From Pirellulales bacterium (GTDB lineage Bacteria; Planctomycetota; Planctomycetia; Pirellulales; Thermoguttaceae), in the NCBI GenBank assembly GCA_020846145.1, contig JADLEL010000021.1, forward strand, positions 1 through 64,000: 64,000 nucleotides of DNA, read 5' to 3'. The position numbers were made by a program, and so were the translations under genes. Each line of letters starts with the position of its first letter. Position 1 is the first letter of the stretch. Shown here one piece after another: positions 32,892-40,239 of this stretch. The notes beneath the pieces are model-generated. The model was not told the origin of the DNA. It saw nothing but the letters and a program-made list of their open reading frames with translations, and made no database searches.

Positions 32892-34520
32892 ATGCCCCAC
32901 CTTCTGCTGTTAACGACGGTCTTCCTGCCGCTCCTCGGCGCTATGCTTTTGCACGGCGACCGCGTGGAGGTCCGCCGCCGCGCGCTGGCCGCGGCGATCG
33001 CCGCGCTGATCGGCGCGGCGGTCCTGATTGCCGCTTATCCCGGCGGAGCGCAGCCCTTCGCCGAGACCGATTTCGCCTGGTTCGGCGACGACGCTCCGGT
33101 CGATATCCGCTTCAATATCGCCCTGGACGGCCTCGGCCTCTGGCTCTTCGGCCTGACCGCGCTGTTGTCGATCACCGCCGTTCTCGTCGGCTGGGATGCG
33201 ATCAAACAGCAGGCTTCGCTTTACTATCGGCTGCTCTTGATCCTCGAAACCGGCATGTTGGGCGTGTTCGTCGCCCGCGATATCATCCTCTTTTACGTCT
33301 TCTTCGAGTTCACGCTCATTCCGCTGTTTTTTCTGATCGGAATCTGGGGGAGCGAGGAACGCCGCTATGCGGCGATCAAGTTTTTCCTCTTCACGCTCGC
33401 CGGCAGCGTGCTGACGTTCCTGGGACTTTTATCCATCGTGATCTGGGACTACGCGAACCCGATCGGTCCCGCCGCCGATTGGAAAATGACCTTTTCCATT
33501 CCGCAACTCACCGCGCATCTGTGCCTGCGGCCGATGGACGAGCAGTTGCAGTTGTGGATCTTCCTCGCCCTTTTCGCCGGCTTCGCCGTTAAAGTGCCGC
33601 TCTTCCCCCTGCACACCTGGCTCCCCTTGGCCCACGTGCAAGCGCCCACCGCGGGGAGCGTGATTCTGGCGGGCATTCTCTTGAAGATCGGCACCTACGG
33701 TTTCGTGCGTTTCAATCTGGCCATGCTGCCCGCCGCCTCCGCCTTGCTCGTGCCGTGGATGCTGGGATTGGCCGCGGCGGGCATCATCTACGGGGCACTC
33801 GTCGCGCTCGCCCAAAAGGACATGAAAAAACTCATCGCCTATTCCAGCGTGAGCCATCTGGGCTTTTGCATGTTGGGACTCTTCGCCGCCAATCCACTGG
33901 GCGTCGAAGGCGCAACCTTGCAAATGATCAACCACGGGCTTTCCACCGGTGGGCTGTTCGCTGTGGTCGGAATGCTTTACGAACGCTACCATACGCGGCA
34001 AATCGCCGACTTGGGCGGACTCGCCAAAAAACTCCCCGTCCTGAGCTTCTTCATGCTCGTGCTGACGCTCTCGAGCATCGGCCTGCCGGGGCTTAACGGC
34101 TTCGTCGGCGAGTTCCTAATCCTCCTCGGCGCGTTCCAGCGCGCTTGGGCAGGCGTTCCCCTGTCGGCCGGCTGGACGTTGAAAACCATCTCCATTCTCG
34201 CCGTTTTCGGTGTGGTGTTGGGCGCATGGTACATGCTCTGGATGTACCTGCGGATATTCTTCGGACCGCTCCGCGAGCCGAAAGACGAAGACCACCACGA
34301 GGAAGTCCGCGACATGAACTCCCGCGAGATCGCCTCCCTGCTGCCGCTCCTGCTGTTCATCGTTTGGATCGGCGTCTATCCGCGGTTTTTCCTGGATCGC
34401 ATGAGTCCCACGTTGCAGCAGTTGACCGGAAATGTTCAAGCAAAATGCGATATTACGGTAACGGCAAATAATACTTCCGATCTTGCGCCGCCGATCGCCC
34501 CGCGTGGACGCGGGGGCTAA
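32892..34520 (+). CDS. nuoM: NADH-quinone oxidoreductase subunit M
   Basis: 542 residues, antiporter-like. TM5 Glu in FEFTLIPLFFLIGIWG (~140), KVPLFPLHTWLPLAHVQAPT with the TM7 Lys, and the TM8 Lys motif KKLIAYSSVSHLGFC. The last ~25 residues (ending APRGRGG) are not family-like. Tightly coupled to nuoL. Confidence 0.95.
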   Translation: MPHLLLLTTVFLPLLGAMLLHGDRVEVRRRALAAAIAALIGAAVLIAAYPGGAQPFAETDFAWFGDDAPVDIRFNIALDGLGLWLFGLTALLSITAVLVGWDAIKQQASLYYRLLLILETGMLGVFVARDIILFYVFFEFTLIPLFFLIGIWGSEERRYAAIKFFLFTLAGSVLTFLGLLSIVIWDYANPIGPAADWKMTFSIPQLTAHLCLRPMDEQLQLWIFLALFAGFAVKVPLFPLHTWLPLAHVQAPTAGSVILAGILLKIGTYGFVRFNLAMLPAASALLVPWMLGLAAAGIIYGALVALAQKDMKKLIAYSSVSHLGFCMLGLFAANPLGVEGATLQMINHGLSTGGLFAVVGMLYERYHTRQIADLGGLAKKLPVLSFFMLVLTLSSIGLPGLNGFVGEFLILLGAFQRAWAGVPLSAGWTLKTISILAVFGVVLGAWYMLWMYLRIFFGPLREPKDEDHHEEVRDMNSREIASLLPLLLFIVWIGVYPRFFLDRMSPTLQQLTGNVQAKCDITVTANNTSDLAPPIAPRGRGG

Positions 34521-34586
34521 ACGAGATCTTAATTCCCTATCCCCCATCCCCTATCCCCTGTTCCCCGTCCCCTGTCCCCTTTGCCG
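34521..34586. repeat. nuoM-nuoN junction words (CCCTATCCCC type)
   Basis: CCCTATCCCCCATCCCCTAT and CCCCGTCCCCTGTCCCC fill the gap up to nuoN. Same wording family as 3462-3638. Confidence 0.75.
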
Positions 34587-36113
34587 ATGACTTATCAAAC
34601 TGTGCTTCAATTGCTGCCCGAAATCCTACTGGTCGCCTTCGCCGTGGCGATTTACGTGGGCAGCGCGTTTTCGGACGCGCAGCGCGGCTGGAACCGCGCC
34701 GCGCTCGCGGGCGTCGTTTTGGCGGCTTGCGCGCTCGCGACCGTGCATTACCATCCCGCCGGCGGATATCCCCTTTTCCAGGACGGTTTGGCCCTCTTCG
34801 CCCGCTGGATGGCCCTCGCCTTGGCGGCCTTGTATATCTTGCTGAGTTTCAAGCCCCTCCCCGGCGGCGGCACGCCCGAAATGTTCGGCTCGCTCCTGTT
34901 GATCGTCGCCGGCGTCATGCTCGCCGCCGCCGCGGCCGATCTGGTGCTGATCTTCGTGAGCCTGGAACTGATTTCGATCCCCACGTACATCCTGCTCTAC
35001 CTCGGCCGGCGCGACGCGCTCCAGCAGGAATCGGCCGCGAAATACTTTTATTTGAGCGTGCTGTCGTCGGCGATTCTGCTCTACGGTTTCAGCTTTCTCT
35101 ACGGCCTGGCCGGTTCCACCGACTTGCACAATATTCACGATGTCTTTCTCGATGCCGGAGGCCTTCCGCAAGGATTCGAGCTATTCGCCAAATTGGCGGC
35201 CGTGCTCGCGATTGCCGGATTGAGCTTCCGCCTGACGGCCGTGCCGTTCCACTTTTACGCTCCCGACGTCTATCAAGGCACGACCCACGCCAACGCCGCG
35301 CTGCTTTCGGTGATTCCCAAGCTCGCCGGCCTCGCGGTCCTGGTGCGAATCGCGTGGTGGGCCATGCCCGACGGGGGACATCTCGCCCTGGGCATCGTCG
35401 CCGCGCTGGCCGTGCTTTCGATGACGCTCGGCAACGTGCTGGCGCTCTGGCAGGATAACCTGCGGCGGCTGATGGCCTATTCCTCGATCGCCCACGCGGG
35501 CTATCTGCTGCTCGGCTTGGCGGCGGCGCTGGCGATGCGAAATATTCAGCCCGGCGCTTGGGACGGCATCGGGGCGATGATGTTTTATCTCTGCGTGTAT
35601 GCGGCGGCCACGATCGGCACGTTCGCCGTTTTCGAGCATCTCGGCGGTTCCACGCGCCGCGTGGAAGGGATCGACGAGCTTGCCGGACTCGGCCGCGAAA
35701 AACCGACCGTCGCCGCCATGCTCGCCGCGTTCATGTTCAGCTTGACGGGCATTCCCATTTTGGCGGGCTTTTGGGGAAAATTCCAGATTTTCGGCAGTGC
35801 GCTCAGCGTGGCCTCCGACGCCGAGACGGCCTTTTTACGTCCGCTGTTCATCGCGCTGGCGGTCGTCGGCGTCCTCAATGCGGCGGTTTCGGCGGCGTAT
35901 TATTTGCGGATCGTCGGCGCGATGTACTTTCGCGCCCCCCTCGGCAAATTCCGCGCCGAAGGCGGCACGGGCGCTTTGCTGGCCGCGGCCCTCTGCTGCC
36001 TGCTCGTACTCGGCCTCGGCCTGTATCCCCGCCCCTTGCTCCGCGCATCGGACCGCGCCCGCCCGCAACTCGAAATCGTAGGACAGGTTTCCAACCTGTC
36101 TCACCCCAAATGA
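34587..36113 (+). CDS. nuoN: NADH-quinone oxidoreductase subunit N
   Basis: 508 residues from ATG at 34587 (a TTG at 34581 would add two). TM5 Glu motif VSLELISIPTYILLYL, RLTAVPFHFYAPDVYQGT with the TM6-7 region, and the TM8 region NLRRLMAYSSIAHAGYLLLG. The final residues (GQVSNLSHPK) and the stop codon are encoded by a G-type palindrome, so the natural C-terminus has been replaced or extended. Last gene of the nuo operon. Confidence 0.94.
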   Translation: MTYQTVLQLLPEILLVAFAVAIYVGSAFSDAQRGWNRAALAGVVLAACALATVHYHPAGGYPLFQDGLALFARWMALALAALYILLSFKPLPGGGTPEMFGSLLLIVAGVMLAAAAADLVLIFVSLELISIPTYILLYLGRRDALQQESAAKYFYLSVLSSAILLYGFSFLYGLAGSTDLHNIHDVFLDAGGLPQGFELFAKLAAVLAIAGLSFRLTAVPFHFYAPDVYQGTTHANAALLSVIPKLAGLAVLVRIAWWAMPDGGHLALGIVAALAVLSMTLGNVLALWQDNLRRLMAYSSIAHAGYLLLGLAAALAMRNIQPGAWDGIGAMMFYLCVYAAATIGTFAVFEHLGGSTRRVEGIDELAGLGREKPTVAAMLAAFMFSLTGIPILAGFWGKFQIFGSALSVASDAETAFLRPLFIALAVVGVLNAAVSAAYYLRIVGAMYFRAPLGKFRAEGGTGALLAAALCCLLVLGLGLYPRPLLRASDRARPQLEIVGQVSNLSHPK

Positions 36114-36134
36114 CAGGTTGGAAACCTGTCCTCC
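36081..36134. repeat. G-type palindrome over the nuoN stop codon
   Basis: GGACAGGTTTCCAACCTGTC and GACAGGTTGGAAACCTGTCC are complementary. Each half is itself a hairpin (GACAGGTT/AACCTGTC). The nuoN stop lies between the halves. Copy 2 is at 56226-56311, and a half copy is at 38716-38742. Confidence 0.9.
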
Positions 36135-36145
36135 ATGAGACTTCA

Positions 36146-37678
36146 ATGTCCGGCAAACGTGCTTCCGCGAACGACCTGATGCGCCTGCTTAACGCGGCGT
36201 CGCAGCCGATCTATGCGCTGGATGAGGACTTAACGATCGTCTTCCTCAATTCGGCATGTAGGGAATGGCTGGGACCGGCCGCCGAAGGATTGATCGGCGC
36301 GCGCGCGGCGTATTGTTCGCCTGCCGATTCGACATCGCCCGAAGGCATTGCCGCCGGCCTTTGCCCACCGCCCGAAGCAATCGCCGGGAAACCATCCGTT
36401 GCGTTAGTCGCTTGCCTCTCCCCTCTCCCTTTGGGAGAGGGGCAGGGGGTGAGGGCCGAATCGCCCGCAAATCGCCCGCACCCCATCCCTCTCCCGACAC
36501 CAACCGAAGGTTGGTCGGGAGAAGGGACATCAATCGAAAAACATCGCCGATCGCAATTCATCCCTTTGGGCACGTCGGATAATCTTCGCGGCATCTTGGC
36601 GATTCTGGAGCCGGAAGATTGTCCCGGCGCGTCCGCCGAAGTTGAAGCATCCCCCGCCGCGGAACCGGGCCGCGAAGCATTGCACGCCGCCATCCGCCGC
36701 TTTCGCCGCGAGGCGGCGGGGCGATTTTCGGCCGATCATCTCATCGGCGTCGGCCCCGCCATGCAACTCGCGCGGCGGCAGGTCGAGGCCGCCGGAGCGA
36801 GCGGTTGCAGCGTCTGCATTTCCGGCCCGCCGGGCAGCGGCCGCGAACGCCTGGCCTCCGCCATTCATTACCGCGCCCACCCCGAAGACGTCGATGTTCC
36901 CTTCACGCAGGGCGGGCTGATCTCCTTGGACTGCTCGGTCTTGCCCGCCGATCTGTTCCTTTCCTCCTTTGCGGCATTGGCGCGGTCGCCCGCGGCAATC
37001 GAGCTATCGTCCAGCGAGCCGAGGGGTTTATCCCCTCGGCTGTTCCCTACCACCCTCGTTCTCCACCGCGTCGATGAACTGTCCGCCGAATTGCAGGTCG
37101 AACTCGCCTCCTTGTTTTCGAAAAAGCCCTTTCCGCGGCGGTTGCTCTCCACGGCCGCCGCGCCGCTGGGCGAACTCGCACAGCGGGGGAAATTCCGCGC
37201 CGATCTGGCGGCCCTGTTGAGCACCCTCGCCATCCAATTGCCTCCGCTAAAGGATCGCCGCGAAGATCTGCCGCTTTTGGCCCAGATTTTTTTGGAAGAC
37301 TGCAATCGCCGAAATCCCAAGCAAGTCGGCGGCTTCGCGCCCGAAGCCCTCGACATGCTCGACGCCTACGTCTGGCCGGGCAATTTAGACGAACTCGCCG
37401 CGGTCGTCGCCGCCGCCCATAAAAATGCCCAAGCCGCTGAAATCCGTCCCGCGGAACTTCCCCCGCAAATCCATCTGGCCGCCCAAGCCGCGGCCCATCC
37501 CCGCCGGCAGGAAGAACAAATCCGCCTCGATGAATTCCTCGAACGCGTCGAGCGGGAACTCATCCGCCGCGCGTTGGCCCGAGCGAAAGGCAACAAGACC
37601 AAAGCCGCCCGCCTGCTGGGATTGACCCGTCCCCGTCTCTACCGCCGGATGGTGCAACTCGGATTGGAGGAAGCCTAG
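36146..37678 (+). CDS. Degenerate NtrC-like regulator with PAS and Fis-type HTH
   Basis: 510 residues. PAS-like domain at ~15-70 (QPIYALDEDLTIVFLNSACR). AAA+ domain at ~190-415 and Fis-type HTH at the C-terminus (KTKAARLLGLTRPRLYRRM). The ATPase is degenerate: the P-loop reads GPPGSGRERLA (Arg for the usual Lys), the Walker B-like segment reads LVLHRVDEL (His-Arg for Asp-Glu), and I find no GAFTGA loop for sigma54 contact. Two in-frame repeats interrupt it: 36415-36530 (~90-128) and 37013-37042 (~290-299). It may be a DNA-binding regulator without activator function. The ATG at 36146 lies just after the nuo operon. Confidence 0.75.
   Translation: MSGKRASANDLMRLLNAASQPIYALDEDLTIVFLNSACREWLGPAAEGLIGARAAYCSPADSTSPEGIAAGLCPPPEAIAGKPSVALVACLSPLPLGEGQGVRAESPANRPHPIPLPTPTEGWSGEGTSIEKHRRSQFIPLGTSDNLRGILAILEPEDCPGASAEVEASPAAEPGREALHAAIRRFRREAAGRFSADHLIGVGPAMQLARRQVEAAGASGCSVCISGPPGSGRERLASAIHYRAHPEDVDVPFTQGGLISLDCSVLPADLFLSSFAALARSPAAIELSSSEPRGLSPRLFPTTLVLHRVDELSAELQVELASLFSKKPFPRRLLSTAAAPLGELAQRGKFRADLAALLSTLAIQLPPLKDRREDLPLLAQIFLEDCNRRNPKQVGGFAPEALDMLDAYVWPGNLDELAAVVAAAHKNAQAAEIRPAELPPQIHLAAQAAAHPRRQEEQIRLDEFLERVERELIRRALARAKGNKTKAARLLGLTRPRLYRRMVQLGLEEA
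36415..36530. repeat. CCCTCTCCC palindrome (O-type) inside the regulator gene
   Basis: GCCTCTCCCCTCTCCCTTTG then GGGAGAGGGGCAGGGGGTGA form one hairpin. CCCTCTCCCGACACCAACCG with GGTTGGTCGGGAGAAGGG forms a second. The reading frame runs through. Resembles hairpin repeats found between genes in many bacteria. Confidence 0.8.
37013..37042. repeat. C-type half palindrome inside the regulator gene
   Basis: AGCGAGCCGAGGGGTTTATC with CCCTCGGCTG, 30 bp, equal to 10 codons. It is immediately before the degenerate Walker B strand. It matches the left half of the nuoG insert. Confidence 0.85.
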
Positions 37679-37792
37679 GACCGAGCGGTGGAGAAGAGGG
37701 ATAGGGAAGAAAAATCGTTTCGCGCTCCGGCTTGTGAATAAATATGTCAGTTTAATTACGCCGAATCCAGTTCAAGTATATAGGAGAGTAGC

Positions 37793-38230
37793 ATGAGTTT
37801 TTTTAGAAATCTTTTTGGAAAGAAAGAACCACAATTAGCCACTACACCTAAACCTTTGATGGTAAATATTTTATGGTGCTTTAGTGGCTCTCCCTTTAAC
37901 GACAGAGTCTCATTCGACGAGGCAGTTCGAAAATTTCAAATCAAAATTCGCAAGGGAGAAGATGAATGGCAACCGGAACAAATCGTTCTTCGCTATCCGC
38001 GGATCAGGATCCAATACATGTGTTGGCAGGGTGATGATCAGATCGAACCTATATTGGAGTTAGTTAGCGACAATGGAGAGTACTTCACTGCTGGAGAGTT
38101 GCTGTTCAAAATTCATAATGCAGTAGTGGATCAGCTTAGTCAGATTGACCACAAGTTCTTTGAAGGTTTGAGCTTGGATGAAAGAGGCTCTGTGCAAGTG
38201 CCTTTGTATCAGTTGGGACAAGGAAGTTAG
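37793..38230 (+). CDS. Hypothetical protein, low GC
   Basis: 145 residues, no signal peptide. Starts MSFFRNLFGKKEPQ, then a mixed alpha/beta sequence with an aromatic-rich core (IQYMCWQGDD). I do not recognise a family. AT-rich compared with both neighbours, like 12870-13775 and 22520-23167, so probably acquired. GGAGAG upstream of ATG supports the start. Confidence 0.6.
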   Translation: MSFFRNLFGKKEPQLATTPKPLMVNILWCFSGSPFNDRVSFDEAVRKFQIKIRKGEDEWQPEQIVLRYPRIRIQYMCWQGDDQIEPILELVSDNGEYFTAGELLFKIHNAVVDQLSQIDHKFFEGLSLDERGSVQVPLYQLGQGS

Positions 38231-38271
38231 ATGTCGTAAAGAACGGATAATCGTTCGAGATAATTGCTAAA

Positions 38272-38718
38272 ATGAAAGAACAATCCCCATTATCACCGGC
38301 ACGGTTGATCGTTTGCGAACGCCACGGTCGTTGGGCGGTCCTGTTGCAGCGAAAGGTGGCCGAGTCGGGGGTGCGCGTCTGCGAAACCCGCTCTCTAGCC
38401 GATTGCCGCGCCGAAATCGCCCTTTCGCCCGCCTCCCTGGCGGTCATCGAACTGCCCTCCATCAACTTGAGCGAACTGCTGAAGACCGTCCGCCTCTGGG
38501 AGCGCGATTATCCGCTGCTGCGCTGGGTGGCCGTCGCCGACCGTTCGCTTGCCGGCTACGAGTGGCTCCTCCGCGAGGCCGGAGCGGTCCATTTCACCTG
38601 TTCGCCGCGACAAGTTGCCCCGCTGGCCCAATTGGCCTGCCGCCACCTGGCCCAAATTCCCCCGCCTTCGCTAAATCTCGCGGAACGCATTTGGGCCTCC
38701 TTGCCTTGGGAAACGTAG
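38272..38718 (+). CDS. Receiver-like protein without phosphorylation site
   Basis: 148 residues. The alternation of hydrophobic strands and helices (LIVCE, SLAVIELPS, LRWVAVADRS, GAVHFTCSP) resembles a response-regulator receiver, but the usual Asp at the end of strand 3 and the acidic pair after strand 1 are absent. It follows the degenerate NtrC-like gene, with one low-GC gene between. Possibly a regulatory partner. Ends in a half G-type palindrome. Confidence 0.5.
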   Translation: MKEQSPLSPARLIVCERHGRWAVLLQRKVAESGVRVCETRSLADCRAEIALSPASLAVIELPSINLSELLKTVRLWERDYPLLRWVAVADRSLAGYEWLLREAGAVHFTCSPRQVAPLAQLACRHLAQIPPPSLNLAERIWASLPWET

Positions 38719-38765
38719 GACCGGTTTCCAATCCGTCGTGAAAAATGAAGGATGAATAATTCACC

Positions 38766-39845
38766 ATGAGCGAACCACTCCCCGCCGAATCGGCCGTCCG
38801 CGATGTACTCGCCCAATTCAAAGACCCCGAAACCGGCCGCGGCATCGCGCAGCTCGGACAGCTCCACCGTCTGGAATTGAACGGCGACCGGCTCGAGATC
38901 ACCCTGGGCTTGACCACTTGGTCCGCCCCGCTCTGGGAAGAAACCCGCTTGGAACTGATCGCGCTGGTCAACCGGCGGTTCCCCGCGATGAAAACCGCCG
39001 TCGAACTCGCCGTTCACCAGCGGAAACCCGAACCGCTCGGCGAAATCGGCCTGACCGCGAAAACCGCGATCGCCGTCGGATCGGGCAAGGGGGGCGTGGG
39101 AAAAAGCTCCGTCGCCGCCTATCTGGCCGCCGGACTTTGCCGCGCAGGCTGCCAGGTCGGACTCATGGACGCCGACGTCTATGGTCCCAGCATCCCGCAT
39201 CTCTTGGGCTGCCGCGAGCGGCCCGTCATGCTCGGCAACCGCATCCAGCCCGTCGCCGCCGAGGGCATGAAGGTGATGTCGATGGGTTTTCTCGTCCCGC
39301 CCGGCGAGGCCGTCGTCTGGCGCGGGCCGATGCTGCATGCCGCGCTCGTGCAATTCCTCCGCGATACCGCGTGGGGCGATCTGGATTACCTGATCATCGA
39401 CATGCCCCCCGGCACCGGCGATATCGCCCTCTCGCTTTCGCAATTGCTCCCCATGACCGGGGCGGTCGTGGTTTGCACGCCCCAGGACGTGGCCCTCCTG
39501 GACGCCGTCAAGGCCGTGAAAATGTTTCATAAGGTGAACATCGACGTGTTGGGGATGGTCGAAAACATGAGTTTCTTTCTCTGCCCGAACTGCGACGCCC
39601 GGCACGATATTTTCGGTTCCGGCGGCGCGAAGCGGAAGGCCGAAGAACTGAACGTCCCCTTCCTCGGCGAATTGCCGCTGATAACCGCGCTCCGCGAGAT
39701 GGCCGACCGCGGGCAGATCGCTGCCGCCTTCGAACACGAAGCCGCCAAGCCCTATCTGGAAACCATCTGCCGCTCCCTGGTGAAGAGCCTCGCCGCCCGC
39801 CACCGCGAGAAACCCGTGTTGCCGACCCTGACGATTTTGAAGTAG
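38766..39845 (+). CDS. mrp: Fe-S cluster carrier ATPase Mrp/ApbC
   Basis: 359 residues. Residues ~1-85 are the MIP18/DUF59 domain. The P-loop GSGKGGVGKSSVAAYL (~106) has the deviant Walker A with the extra Lys typical of MinD/Mrp. The Fe-S binding pair is in FFLCPNCDARHDIFG (~279). Mrp carries [4Fe-4S] clusters to apo-proteins, relevant to the nearby complex I genes. Length is normal and ATG is at 38766. Confidence 0.95.
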   Translation: MSEPLPAESAVRDVLAQFKDPETGRGIAQLGQLHRLELNGDRLEITLGLTTWSAPLWEETRLELIALVNRRFPAMKTAVELAVHQRKPEPLGEIGLTAKTAIAVGSGKGGVGKSSVAAYLAAGLCRAGCQVGLMDADVYGPSIPHLLGCRERPVMLGNRIQPVAAEGMKVMSMGFLVPPGEAVVWRGPMLHAALVQFLRDTAWGDLDYLIIDMPPGTGDIALSLSQLLPMTGAVVVCTPQDVALLDAVKAVKMFHKVNIDVLGMVENMSFFLCPNCDARHDIFGSGGAKRKAEELNVPFLGELPLITALREMADRGQIAAAFEHEAAKPYLETICRSLVKSLAARHREKPVLPTLTILK

Positions 39846-39999
39846 CGGAAGGTGTTGAAGTTTTTCGAGACGATATTATAATTTAGGCGTAAACGACATA
39901 TTGATGTTGCTTGGAGTATGAACCGGGACGCAGCGAATTTCACCGTGCTTCCGGCCTCCCATTGGCCGGCCTAGTTCATCAACCATGCAAAGGTTAATC

Positions 40000-40086
40000 G
40001 GATGGGTGGCCGAGTGGTCTAAGGCGACAGTCTTGAAAACTGTAGTGGGCGAAAGTCCACCAGGGGTTCGAATCCCTTCCCATCCG
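40000..40086 (+). tRNA. tRNA-Ser(UGA)
   Basis: 87 nt. Acceptor stem GGATGGG/CCCATCC with discriminator G. The D-arm has TGGCCGAGTGGTCTAAGGCG. The anticodon arm ACAGTCTTGAAAACTGT gives a CTTGAAA loop with anticodon TGA. There is a long variable arm (GTGGGCGAAAGTCCAC) as in class II tRNAs, and the T-arm is GGGGTTCGAATCCCT. CCA is not encoded. It stands directly before the PLD-helicase gene, at the left edge of an accessory island. Confidence 0.97.
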
Positions 40087-40239
40087 TTCCGCATGTTCCC
40101 TCATCCCCGGAAATACGCGCTTTGCCGGGAATTTCTTCGTTTTCGTACGATCCGATACCGGCCAATACACCCTTGGTGGGGAATTCGCCATTGCGATAAA
40201 ATAAGCTCCTCATGGTTACCTTGTATAGGGGATTCTCCT

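Noticed and set aside
31339-32913. Plus-strand open frame overlapping nuoL in another frame
   Set aside because: Arg/Pro/His-rich translation without domain content; NuoL in the correct frame is unmistakable.
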